Shown: one piece after another, positions 1 through 7,791 of the stretch
Numbering within the stretch: the stretch's first letter is position 1
Layout of the letters: each line of letters opens with the position of its first letter
Assembly: GCA_011773575.1 (NCBI GenBank)
Contig: WVXJ01000095.1
Span: forward strand, 34,710-45,086
DNA: 10,377 nucleotides
From: Armatimonadota bacterium
GTDB lineage: Bacteria > Armatimonadota > Hebobacteria > Hebobacterales > WVXJ01
Reading direction: 5' to 3'
The notes under the pieces: generated by a model
Database searches by the model: none
What the model was told of the DNA's origin: nothing
Seen by the model: the letters and a program-made list of their open reading frames with translations, nothing else
Program-made: the position numbers and the translations under genes

Positions 1-722
1 ACAGATTCTTCGATCCGTCGTTTCACCTCAAGGTAATGCTCGACGTTTTCCGTCAGCGTTGATATGAGGGCTGCAGCCACTGTGATATGGATATCACCGT
101 TCTGCCTTACTCCCATGATCTTGATGTCCTCGCCCACTTGCGGCAGGTTGGTTTTGAAGCCTTCGCTGTTCAGCGACTGCTCCGATTGGAGCACGATCCG
201 CTCGGTTTCTGTCATGGGCGCATACGCCACCGCAAAAGAAGTGTCATTGGCGCGGGGGATGCGGGTCGCTTCATCGAAATTGCCGACCAGGTCAGTGCTT
301 CCCGACCTTATCTTGTAGTCAATAATGAAGTCGCCTGGAAGATCTACATACCGGAGGGTGTCGGACAACCACTGCTTGGTGTGTTTGACCGCGAACTTGC
401 CTACTGGGACGACTTCCTCGGAGCCCTCGGCGTTGTTGATCGTGCCTACAGCGCGGCCGACAAGAAGCAGGTAGATCGGCTCCAAGACCTCACCGCCGCC
501 AAAGCTGACGGTTGATTGGCCGCCAACAAGCACACACTTGTCTACATTGTGATGCAGCACGCGTCCGTATTTGTCGAGGTAGAAATCGCTCAGCGCGATA
601 CTGAGTTCCTCGGCTGCTTTGTCGCACAGCACATCGGGATGTCCTTTACCTTTTCGCTCCACCATCTCCATGGGTTGCTCTGCAAGAGGAGGCTCAGAGC
701 ATTTTCTCAGTTGCAGATTCAT
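1..722 (-). CDS. mat: Archaeal-type S-adenosylmethionine synthetase, C-terminus cut by window edge
   Basis: This enzyme makes S-adenosylmethionine from ATP and L-methionine in the cytoplasm. I translated the minus strand by hand; 240 codons are present and the frame stays open to the left edge. The protein carries the hallmarks of the archaeal-type family (COG1812, PF01941), not bacterial MetK: VERKGKGHPD at residues 21-30, LHHNVDK at 56-62, VGGQS at 66-70, FGGGEVLEPIYLLLVGRA at 74-91 and RANDTSFAVAYAP at 157-169. The family is about 400 residues long, so roughly 60% is visible. The ATG at 722 was chosen because an AGGAG lies 10 nt upstream. It follows the ABC lipoprotein gene by about 70 bp on the same strand, so it is probably the tail of the same operon and may supply SAM to the methyltransferase at 3584-4894. 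The identification is firm; the dedicated role is inference. Confidence 0.93.
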   Translation of the reverse strand, partial: MNLQLRKCSEPPLAEQPMEMVERKGKGHPDVLCDKAAEELSIALSDFYLDKYGRVLHHNVDKCVLVGGQSTVSFGGGEVLEPIYLLLVGRAVGTINNAEGSEEVVPVGKFAVKHTKQWLSDTLRYVDLPGDFIIDYKIRSGSTDLVGNFDEATRIPRANDTSFAVAYAPMTETERIVLQSEQSLNSEGFKTNLPQVGEDIKIMGVRQNGDIHITVAAALISTLTENVEHYLEVKRRIEES

Positions 723-792
723 TCGGCTGATTCTCCTTTCTTCTCCAAACATCTACGGCGCCGGTCTGCGCGCGGCCGACGCTCACGCGGAT

Positions 793-1728
793 CTATCCTG
801 ATTCCTGTGGCGGCACGAGGCCCTGCGCGCGTAGGAATTCCAGAGCCACCTCGCGCGGCGAGCGGTGGTTCTCATCCACTTCGTAGTTCATCTGCGCCAT
901 CACCGCATTGTCGATCCTCCCGGCAAGGCGATTCAGTGCATCCGCCAACTCCGGGTGGGCATCCAGCACCTCCTGTCGAATCAGAGGAGCAGCGTAATAG
1001 GGCGGGAAAAAGCTTCTGTCGTCCTCCAATATCACCAGGTTGAAGGCGGGTATGCGTCCATCTGTCGCAAAGCCGTCAATCACATCCACACGCCCATCGG
1101 AGATGGCCCGATACATGAGGCCCGGGTCCAACTCCACAGGCTCATGTTTGAACCGGAAACCGTAGGCCTCGGCCAGCGGCTCATAGCCGTCGGGTCGGCT
1201 CATGAACTCATGATCGAAGCCCGGCTTCAGGTCATCGGCATGATCTCTCAAGTCCGAGATTCGTGTGATTCCGAGATCCTCCGCCTGGTCTCGACGCATG
1301 GTGAGGGTGTAGGTGTTGTTGAAACCCATCGGCTTCAGCCAGGTCAGCCCCCAGCGCCGCTCGAACTCAGACTTGACATGGGCATAGGCTTCGTCGGGAT
1401 CGGATATGACCGGCTCTTCAAGAATGGCGGTCAGGCCGGTGCCGGTATACTCCGGATAGAGGTGGACATTGCCCTCCTTGAGCGCGTTGAAGCATACCAG
1501 TGTGCCCTGGAGCCCAACTTGGCGTTCTACGGCAAGACCGGTGTGGGCCTCGATTAGGTGAGCGAACATGTGGCCGAGGATCTTCTGTTCGGTGAAGTTC
1601 TTTGAACCCACGATGATCTTCTCAGACTGCTTGCCGCAGCCGCAGAGAAGCAGTGCAAGAATAAACGCCCCGGCGGTGATCAGTAACAAGACGGTTTGCA
1701 TCTTTAGTTGACCTGCGCGTTTGCTCAT
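793..1728 (-). CDS. Osmoprotectant ABC transporter substrate-binding lipoprotein (OpuCC/YehZ-like)
   Basis: This is the extracytoplasmic substrate-binding component of an OpuC/ProU-class importer, which captures quaternary-amine solutes such as glycine betaine, choline or carnitine and delivers them to the permease. From the ATG at 1728 the protein is 311 residues. A basic N-terminus and hydrophobic segment (about residues 10-29) end in a lipobox LLCGC with the lipidated Cys at 31. The OpuAC fold (PF04069) is shown by GSKNFTEQ at 43-50, LYPEYTGTGL at 90-99, GFNNTYTL at 135-142, DGFATDGRIP at 218-227 and FFPPYYAAPLIR at 240-251. The aromatic residues in these motifs are of the kind that cage trimethylammonium groups in this family. 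A longer start (TTG at 1746) is open, but the ATG has an AGGAG 8 nt upstream. The permease gene stops 18 bp before this ATG. The exact ligand cannot be read from sequence. Confidence 0.94.
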   Translation of the reverse strand: MSKRAGQLKMQTVLLLITAGAFILALLLCGCGKQSEKIIVGSKNFTEQKILGHMFAHLIEAHTGLAVERQVGLQGTLVCFNALKEGNVHLYPEYTGTGLTAILEEPVISDPDEAYAHVKSEFERRWGLTWLKPMGFNNTYTLTMRRDQAEDLGITRISDLRDHADDLKPGFDHEFMSRPDGYEPLAEAYGFRFKHEPVELDPGLMYRAISDGRVDVIDGFATDGRIPAFNLVILEDDRSFFPPYYAAPLIRQEVLDAHPELADALNRLAGRIDNAVMAQMNYEVDENHRSPREVALEFLRAQGLVPPQESG

Positions 1729-1746
1729 GTGCGCACTCCTGTTCAA

Positions 1747-2391
1747 TTATGATGTTGCCTTGATGCCTTTCGGCGTGAGCGCTCCCTCGCAACGGCCCAA
1801 TAGAAAATCGAGCAGCAGAGCCAGGCCTGCCGCGACTGCGGCTCCGGCCCATATTTCAGCATCGTTATAGGTCTGAATACCGGTGATGATGGGGGTGCCG
1901 AGGGCACCGGCGCCGATGAGTGTGACAAGTGTAGCGATGCCCACACAGATGACAGTGGAGGTGCGAATGCCGGCGATAATAACCGGGACCGCCAGCGGAA
2001 GTTCTACCATAACCAGGATCTGGCGGCCGGACATGCCCATACCGCGTCCGGCCTCAACTATCGCCGGGTCAACCTGCTGGATGCCGGTGTAGGTGTTGCG
2101 AATGATCGGCAGTAGAGCATACAGTGTGAGGGCGACGATGGCCGGGGTGCGGCCGATTCCCAGCAGTGGTATCATGATGCCCAACAGTGCGATGCTGGGA
2201 ATCGTCTGAATGACACTGGCCGCCCCCAACAAAGGAGCGGCGAGCAGTTGAACCCGCGTAAGAATGATGCCCAGAACCACTCCCACGGCGATGGCAATGC
2301 CCATCGCGATGCCCACGAGTTGGAGGTGCTGGAGGGTCCAGTAGAGCATGTCCACACGACGGGAGACCAGGTATTGTGCAACTTCAATCAT
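1747..2391 (-). CDS. Osmoprotectant ABC transporter permease (OpuCB/ProW-like)
   Basis: This is the membrane-spanning subunit of the osmoprotectant importer. The 214-residue protein is mostly hydrophobic, with five to six likely transmembrane helices (around residues 25-45, 50-75, 80-97, 133-165 and 180-200). The EAA loop that docks on the ATPase is visible as VDPAIVEAGRGMGMSGRQIL at 117-136, followed by the usual LPLAVPVIIAGIR at 141-153. Its length matches the single-domain permeases of the OpuC type. The start ATG overlaps the stop of the ATPase gene by four bases (ATGA), indicating translational coupling. Only one permease gene is present, whereas B. subtilis OpuC has two (CB and CD). A homodimeric permease, as in OpuA or ProU, is therefore expected. 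Confidence 0.95.
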   Translation of the reverse strand: MIEVAQYLVSRRVDMLYWTLQHLQLVGIAMGIAIAVGVVLGIILTRVQLLAAPLLGAASVIQTIPSIALLGIMIPLLGIGRTPAIVALTLYALLPIIRNTYTGIQQVDPAIVEAGRGMGMSGRQILVMVELPLAVPVIIAGIRTSTVICVGIATLVTLIGAGALGTPIITGIQTYNDAEIWAGAAVAAGLALLLDFLLGRCEGALTPKGIKATS

Positions 2392-3584
2392 GCTTTCTCG
2401 GACTCCTTGCGAACCGCGGTGTCCGGCAATACCCCCCTATGTGCCGGCGTTCCGCCATTGCCCGTCAAACCGTCGGCAAATACGCCGATGAGGCTGCTGG
2501 CAGTCAAGACCCCCACTACTCGACCGCTTTCATCCAGTACGGGCAAAGCCGTGTATTTGCTGTTCGCAACCACATGCACGGCAGAGAGAAGATCCGTTTC
2601 CGGGCTAACCGTCGCCACGTCAAGAGCGACGATTTCTTCGAGGCCTATCTCTTCTCGTATACCGCGCACCGCCTCTGAGGTCACTATTCCGATGAGCTTG
2701 CGCTGTTCGTCCACTGCGAAGAGGCTGGTGACACGATGCTGTCTCATCAGTTCGACGACTCTCGCCACGCTCTGTCGATGACCTGATATGCGTACCGTGA
2801 CCGCGTCTTCGTTCATCACATCTTTCACTTGGGCGGTGCTCATCTCGAGTTGGAACCGGTGTTTCCCAAGGAAGCGCGCGACGAACTCATCGGCCGGATG
2901 TGCGAGTATGCGCTCGGGCCTGTCCACTTGCAGGATCCGCCCTTCGTCTATGATGCCTATACGATCGGCAAGGTTGACGGCCTCGAAGATATCGTGGGTG
3001 ACGAAGACGATCGTCTTCCGAATGCGTTCTTTGAGTTGTCGGAACTCCTCCTGCAGTTGCTCTCGCGTAATGGGATCAAGTGCTCCGAACGGCTCATCCA
3101 TGAGGATGATAGGAGGATCGCCTGCCAGGGCGCGTGCTACTCCCACTCGCTGTTGCTGGCCGCCGCTGAGTTCTGCGGGGTATCGGCGAAGATACTGATG
3201 CGGTTCCATCCCGACCATGGAAAGCAATTCCTCCGCGCTCTGGCGTCTTCGCTCCGGCGACCACCCCTTGAGTCGCGGCACGACAGCTATGTTGTCTTCG
3301 ATTGTCATGTGAGGAAAGAGCCCTATCTTCTGAATCACGTAGCCGATATCGCGGCGAAGCGCGATCGGGTTCATCCTGCTGATGTTCTTGCCGCGTATCC
3401 GTATGTCACCTGAGGTTGGCTCGATGAGGCGGTTAATCATCTTCATGAGGGTGGTTTTCCCGGAGCCGCTGGTGCCTATGAGTACCAGCGTCTCCCCCTC
3501 CTCCACATCCAGGGTGACCCCGTTGACGGCTCCCACGCCCCCGGCATAGACCTTGGTTACGTTCTGGATCTCGATCATGGCCAT
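2388..3584 (-). CDS. Osmoprotectant ABC transporter ATPase with tandem CBS domains (OpuCA/ProV-like)
   Basis: This is the cytoplasmic ATPase that powers import of compatible solutes. The 398-residue protein has Walker A GTSGSGKT at 37-44, the Q-loop Gln at about 85, signature LSGGQQQR at 139-146, Walker B ILMDEP at 160-165 and the H-loop His at about 197. Two CBS domains follow (about 255-308 and 315-370). In OpuA-type importers CBS domains act as ionic-strength or nucleotide sensors, so activity is probably gated by osmotic state. Family assignment to OpuCA/ProV is strong from this architecture. The ATG overlaps the stop of the upstream methyltransferase gene by one base (TGATG), and its own stop overlaps the permease start. 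A second in-frame ATG lies six bases downstream and is an alternative start. GGAG lies about 11 nt before the first ATG. Confidence 0.96.
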   Translation of the reverse strand: MAMIEIQNVTKVYAGGVGAVNGVTLDVEEGETLVLIGTSGSGKTTLMKMINRLIEPTSGDIRIRGKNISRMNPIALRRDIGYVIQKIGLFPHMTIEDNIAVVPRLKGWSPERRRQSAEELLSMVGMEPHQYLRRYPAELSGGQQQRVGVARALAGDPPIILMDEPFGALDPITREQLQEEFRQLKERIRKTIVFVTHDIFEAVNLADRIGIIDEGRILQVDRPERILAHPADEFVARFLGKHRFQLEMSTAQVKDVMNEDAVTVRISGHRQSVARVVELMRQHRVTSLFAVDEQRKLIGIVTSEAVRGIREEIGLEEIVALDVATVSPETDLLSAVHVVANSKYTALPVLDESGRVVGVLTASSLIGVFADGLTGNGGTPAHRGVLPDTAVRKESEKA

Positions 3585-4894
3585 CAGTCTGTAATCTCCA
3601 CCACTCCGATCAGTCCATGGGCATAACCTTTCCCCTGCTGGAAACCGGTCTCGAGACTCCGCAAGGCGTAGGCAAGCTGGGGCTCAATGATATTGGCGCG
3701 CGGGTCGCCCATCCGCATCCAGCGCACATTGTTGATGACCCTGGCAATAGTCTTCACCGCTCCTGCAACAGGCTCAAGAAAAGCATCCAGATTCTTGTGC
3801 TCTGGATCCATTTGGTCAGAGCTGAGGCGGTCAATGCAATAGGAGACCACCAAGTTCCAGGCCATCTGCAACTTCTCGAAAAACCTGTTGGCCTCATCAA
3901 ATCCGGGCTTTGCATGGTAATCGAACAAGAGGTCGCGCAAGTCCGTTCGATGATTGCTTTCATGGAGCATGTTCACCGCTCTGCGGAGCGCGGGAACCTT
4001 GGGATTGTACAATCCGGTGTCCATATGACGCCCCACCAGGATAGAACGGTCAAAACTTCGGCGGAGGTTCACATTGCGGCCCGACCGTTGTGAAACGCGC
4101 CCCAGTAGTTGCTCAAGTTCCTGCTGGGACCAATAGCGCATCGGGAAGCATTCGATCTCTTTGTCTCCCGTCTGTCCGTCAGGACAGAGGTAGGCCATCG
4201 AGTAGTTGCGCATCTGATTAAGCGTTTCAATGCCCCACTCGTCCTGCCACTCGTAGGAGAACTTGCCCAGCAGGTCTAACACCACCAAGGCGTGCCCGCC
4301 AGCATGCTTTGCGATTCCCGTCATCAGGTTCTCGAGTTCTTCGTCATTCAGGTGTGAGAGAGAACCATAGGAGGAGAAGTAGAGGTCAAAGGGTCCGGTT
4401 CCTGTTGCCGCCGGCAGACCCTCACGCAAATCGCCTGGTTCAAATACGACCTTGCCGTTGCCCTTGAATATCTCACGCCCTTGCTCCACCATTGCCTGGC
4501 TGATGTCAATTCCCAGATACAGGCCCACCAACTCGGGTGTAACAAGAAGTGAGTTTGTCGTCTCCACCCCTGAGGTGCGACGGCGAATGTTTGTCAGAAG
4601 CTCATATCCTTCGCCGCTGCCACACCCCAGATCCAGAATCCTCAGCCGCTCCAGCGCCCGCTTCTTCTCCAGCAGCAACCCCTCCAAAGCATCTCTCACG
4701 ACCAGACCGGTGAGTTCATCCTCCCAATACCGACGCACATTGTCATACTTGCCGACAAGCCCGCCGGTATCCTTACTGTAATAACCGTTTTGGACAGCCT
4801 GTTGATAGGTCTGTAACTCCTCAGGTTTTTCGACCGACTGGCCTCTTGAAGTATGGTCAATCTCTTTGTATGCACTCTGCGCTTGTGTGTTCAC
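3584..4894 (-). CDS. Class I SAM-dependent methyltransferase with unfamiliar C-terminal region
   Basis: This is a soluble 436-residue enzyme with a Rossmann-type methyltransferase domain. Motif I is RILDLGCGSGEG at 85-96, the acidic end of strand beta2 is YLGIDIS at 126-132 (Asp130), the post-beta3 acidic loop is GDLRE at 154-158, and motif IV is FDLYFSSYGSLSHL at 169-182. An extra segment of about 25 residues separates motif I from the beta2 Asp. Residues about 250-436 form a mainly helical extension, including a VGRHMDTGLYNPKVP stretch (287-301), which I cannot match to a named domain. It does not read like glycine/sarcosine methyltransferase or EgtD. The start is GTG at 4894, supported by GGAGG about 9 nt upstream. 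The gene lies 53 bp after the GCS2-like gene and its stop overlaps the ABC ATPase start. A small-molecule substrate, possibly an amino acid or amine whose methylated form the importer binds, is inferred from context only. Confidence 0.85.
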   Translation of the reverse strand: MNTQAQSAYKEIDHTSRGQSVEKPEELQTYQQAVQNGYYSKDTGGLVGKYDNVRRYWEDELTGLVVRDALEGLLLEKKRALERLRILDLGCGSGEGYELLTNIRRRTSGVETTNSLLVTPELVGLYLGIDISQAMVEQGREIFKGNGKVVFEPGDLREGLPAATGTGPFDLYFSSYGSLSHLNDEELENLMTGIAKHAGGHALVVLDLLGKFSYEWQDEWGIETLNQMRNYSMAYLCPDGQTGDKEIECFPMRYWSQQELEQLLGRVSQRSGRNVNLRRSFDRSILVGRHMDTGLYNPKVPALRRAVNMLHESNHRTDLRDLLFDYHAKPGFDEANRFFEKLQMAWNLVVSYCIDRLSSDQMDPEHKNLDAFLEPVAGAVKTIARVINNVRWMRMGDPRANIIEPQLAYALRSLETGFQQGKGYAHGLIGVVEITD

Positions 4895-4947
4895 GGCCTC
4901 TCACCTCCAAATATGACGCGTATGATCCCTCTCACATCAAGTCGAGA

Positions 4948-6300
4948 CTAGTAGATGGCAAAACGGTCCAGGATTCCCTTGATCCCGTAGCGGCGGAAAC
5001 GCGACACGGCAATATCTGCCGGACATTGACCGCGAGTAAGGCGTCTCCACAAAGGAGCCAGGTAGGATTGCTCTCTCTTGCCGCGGGCACTCAGCCCGTC
5101 GGAAGCTACTTCCAACATCTTTTCACACAGGGCGCTGACCGGCTCTTCATCGATCTTTGCATCCAGCCCGCGCCGCATGGCGTCCAGCCGCGCCGCGCGC
5201 AAATCATCCCACTCATACTGCTCCACCAGTTTCTTTGCCTCCGGCAAACGCTCCGCCAACCCCAGCGTCAAAGCGCCCACCACCAGCAGCGACTCGGGCG
5301 GCTGCTGGCAGTTAACGCGGTTTTCGAGTGTCCGGTAGCGAGACAGCCTGGCATTGTGCCAGCAGAAAGTAAGATGCAACTCCAGGTCTTCCTCCCTTGG
5401 CTGCACCTCCACCGACTCACCGTCGGCCTTGCAGCCGGTGACTCGCTCAGATTCGCAGAATTCAGCAAACGTCCGGCAGGACGGCAGCCTCACCGGTTCG
5501 GCGTCTCGCTCCACATACACGGGTTTGAGGCTCATCAGATGTTGCACATAGTCTTCCAGCGAAGCGGGCTTCTCTGTTGGCATACCCACACGGTCCTCGT
5601 CCGGCAGCCACCGCTCCCAGAAGGACTCGTGCACACACTTGTAGTGCGCATCGGGCTCGCTTTTCCAGATACCGGAATTGGCGTTCAGTGCGATTTGGGC
5701 CGGAGCCAGGCCGTTGAAGGCTGTCAGCGCGGCTTCGGCTTCTTCGGAGCGGATGTCCACATGGGCCTGACTGGCGGCAGCGGTGGTAAACAGATCAACG
5801 CGCGCGGATTGCTCTCGCCTCTCGAAGATGTCATCCCAGAAGGCATTGCGCGTTTTGGCCGTGAGCAGTTCCGGCTTCGGCGCGGTGACCGGGTGAATAC
5901 CATGACCGAGGAGTGCGAGATCATGCTCCCGGCAGAAAGATAGAACAGGTCTCAGGCTGTCTTGCACTCGGCGGCGCACGCCATCAAGCGAGGGTTCCGG
6001 AGCGACTGATAGTTCAATCACACAATATCCGGTCGCACTGGACAAGACATCGCTGCCGCTTTCGCGGACGCGTCTTGCGCCGATAATTCGGTCAGTGTAT
6101 TCATCTTGCATCAGTTGCCAACCGTTTTCTCCCAGATGACGCCAGAGGGCTTGCACATCCTCTCTCGTCGGCGCCTCACCCGTGGCCGATAACACGATCG
6201 GAAACTTGAGTTCAACCGCCACCCGTCGCGGCATACCTTGCCGCTCGGCATCGGCATCTTCAAAGCGCTTCAAAAGCCCTTGTGTCCATTTGTCAGTCAT
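4948..6300 (-). CDS. GCS2-family carboxylate-amine ligase (glutamate-cysteine-ligase-like)
   Basis: GCS2-family enzymes (PF04107) use ATP to activate a carboxylate, classically the gamma-carboxyl of glutamate, and join it to an amine such as cysteine. From the ATG at 6300 the protein is 450 residues. Family marks are an acidic start VELKFPIV at 29-36, TAAASQAHVDI at 173-183 (the conserved Q-x-H-x-D-like core strand), ALNANSGIWKS at 204-214 and TLENRVNCQQPPESL at 324-338. These match the general pattern of plant/alphaproteobacterial GCL and EgtA, but the stretch around NSGIWKS and the Cys-rich middle are divergent, so cysteine need not be the acceptor. A longer TTG start at 6354 is open; the ATG is preferred because GGAG lies 12 nt upstream and the conserved domain begins soon after. 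No glutathione synthetase gene is nearby. The neighbouring methyltransferase suggests a joint pathway. Confidence 0.82.
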   Translation of the reverse strand: MTDKWTQGLLKRFEDADAERQGMPRRVAVELKFPIVLSATGEAPTREDVQALWRHLGENGWQLMQDEYTDRIIGARRVRESGSDVLSSATGYCVIELSVAPEPSLDGVRRRVQDSLRPVLSFCREHDLALLGHGIHPVTAPKPELLTAKTRNAFWDDIFERREQSARVDLFTTAAASQAHVDIRSEEAEAALTAFNGLAPAQIALNANSGIWKSEPDAHYKCVHESFWERWLPDEDRVGMPTEKPASLEDYVQHLMSLKPVYVERDAEPVRLPSCRTFAEFCESERVTGCKADGESVEVQPREEDLELHLTFCWHNARLSRYRTLENRVNCQQPPESLLVVGALTLGLAERLPEAKKLVEQYEWDDLRAARLDAMRRGLDAKIDEEPVSALCEKMLEVASDGLSARGKREQSYLAPLWRRLTRGQCPADIAVSRFRRYGIKGILDRFAIY

Positions 6301-6437
6301 AAGTAAGTCTTTCTCCGGCAATGTCCGCGCAGTTCTTTCCGACCATTCGACCAATTCGAGATCCTGAATACGCGTTCCAATTGCTCATACCAACCCAGCA
6401 CAACCTCTCCCAAGATCGGGGCAAGGGAACCCAAGGT
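6301..6437. other. Gap between proA and the GCS2-like gene
   Basis: This 137-bp spacer is the largest within the leftward gene series. It carries the GGAG ribosome-binding site for the GCS2-like gene at its left end. I see no clear promoter or terminator hairpin. The gap is long enough for an internal promoter, so proA and the downstream genes may not share a single transcript. Confidence 0.4.
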
Positions 6438-7742
6438 TCAAACTTCATCCGACCTTTCTTGCGCGGCTCTGAACACATGCCCATTGCCTTCAATCACCCA
6501 TTTCTCACAGGTCAACTCTCGCAGACCCATGGGCCCTCGCGCGTGGATCTTGTCTGAGGAGATGCCGATCTCGGCCCCCATTCCCAGCCTGCTGGCGTCG
6601 TTGAACATCGTGGAAGCATTGATCAGCACTACTCCTGAGTCCACTTCTTCAACAAATTGCCTGATACTCTCAGCATCCTCGCTGGCGATGGCATCCGTAT
6701 GTCCAGAACCAAACCTGCCGATATGGAGCACCGCCTCCTCCAGGCTCTCTACGATGCGGACTGCAAGAATGAGGTCCAAATATTCAACCCCCCAGTCTTC
6801 CTCACTGACCGGTTCGGCCCAGGGCACCAGAGCACACGTCTGACCGCAGCCTCGCAGAACCACTCCGACGCTTTTGAAATCTTCTGCCAGAGGGGGCAGC
6901 AATTCATCTGCCACCGCTCGATGCACCAGCAATGTCTCCATCGCATTGCATACTGCAGGCGCATATGTCTTGGAATCGAAGATGATGGCGCGGGCCTTGT
7001 CGAGATCGGCGTGTGCGTCCACATATACGTGGCAAATCCCGTGGGAGTGCTTAATGACCGGGATTTGGGTCTGTTTCGTTACGGCCTGTATCAATCCGGG
7101 TCCGCCGCGAGGTATGACTAAATCCACGAGGTGATCGAGAGAAAGAAGTTGGCGAACAGCATCTCGATCACTGGTAGCGATCACTTGAACGGCGGTCGCC
7201 GGAAGTTTCGCCTGTTCAAGTGATTCCTGCCACAATTCTCCCAAGAGGCGATTGCAGTTCAGCGCCTCCGAGCCGCCTTTCAGCAATACGGCATTCCCTG
7301 ACTTGAGACAAAGCGCGCCGGCGTTGATCGTAACGTGGGGACGCGCCTCATAGATGACCCCGATCACTCCGATCGGCACACGCCGTTTTGTCGCCCGCAG
7401 CCCATTCTCACTGTGAACGCTTTTCTCCTCACCGACCGGATCCGGCAGCGCGGCTATCTCCGTCAGCGCCCGAACGCGAGAGCCAATCTTCTCCGGCCCG
7501 AATCCCAGTCTCCTCAGTGTTGGGGATTCCAGTCCTCGTTCTTGTGCAGCAGCGATGTCTGCCGCATTCGCAGCGGCTATCTCAGGCATTTTCGACTGAA
7601 GCCGCTCCGCCATGGCCTCCAAGGCGGCATTCTTCGCTCCTGTGGGGGCAGCCCTTAGAATATCGGCCGCGGCGCGCGCGCGGCGCGCCATTTCCAGGAC
7701 CTGACTCGGCTCTGTCTGGGATGAAGTTTCTTGTGCGCTCAT
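6438..7742 (-). CDS. proA: Gamma-glutamyl phosphate reductase (glutamate-5-semialdehyde dehydrogenase)
   Basis: ProA reduces gamma-glutamyl phosphate with NADPH to glutamate-5-semialdehyde, the second step of proline synthesis, in the cytoplasm. From the ATG at 7742 the protein is 434 residues, close to the family's usual 415-425. It shows PIGVIGVIYEARPHVT at 123-138, LKGGSEA at 154-160, PVIKHSHGICHVYVD at 228-242 and the active-site region YAPAVCNAMETLLVH at 260-274 with the catalytic Cys at 265. The chosen ATG has GAGG 7 nt upstream. A longer reading to 7814 would overlap the BON gene and add 24 unconserved residues. No proB (glutamate 5-kinase) gene lies in the window, so the substrate comes from a kinase encoded elsewhere or another enzyme. 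Proline is itself a compatible solute, which fits the osmoprotectant theme downstream. Confidence 0.97.
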   Translation of the reverse strand: MSAQETSSQTEPSQVLEMARRARAAADILRAAPTGAKNAALEAMAERLQSKMPEIAAANAADIAAAQERGLESPTLRRLGFGPEKIGSRVRALTEIAALPDPVGEEKSVHSENGLRATKRRVPIGVIGVIYEARPHVTINAGALCLKSGNAVLLKGGSEALNCNRLLGELWQESLEQAKLPATAVQVIATSDRDAVRQLLSLDHLVDLVIPRGGPGLIQAVTKQTQIPVIKHSHGICHVYVDAHADLDKARAIIFDSKTYAPAVCNAMETLLVHRAVADELLPPLAEDFKSVGVVLRGCGQTCALVPWAEPVSEEDWGVEYLDLILAVRIVESLEEAVLHIGRFGSGHTDAIASEDAESIRQFVEEVDSGVVLINASTMFNDASRLGMGAEIGISSDKIHARGPMGLRELTCEKWVIEGNGHVFRAAQERSDEV

Positions 7743-7791
7743 TCTGATACCTCGTTTGCGAGCCGTTCCGCAGCATCCGGGCAAGAAGACT

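Noticed and set aside
87..515. Plus-strand open frame of 142 codons near the left edge
   Set aside because: The minus strand here encodes the archaeal-type SAM synthetase with conserved motifs; the plus frame is its shadow.
865..1557. Long plus-strand open frame of 230 codons opposite the binding-protein gene
   Set aside because: It is antisense to a clear OpuAC-family gene, and its translation has no family character. The same holds for the long plus frames at 2829-3413, 3617-4093 and 4846-5943.
3584..4894. Methyltransferase as glycine/sarcosine N-methyltransferase or EgtD
   Set aside because: Motif spacing and the C-terminal region do not resemble either family, and no sulfoxide synthase (EgtB) or second betaine methyltransferase lies in the window.
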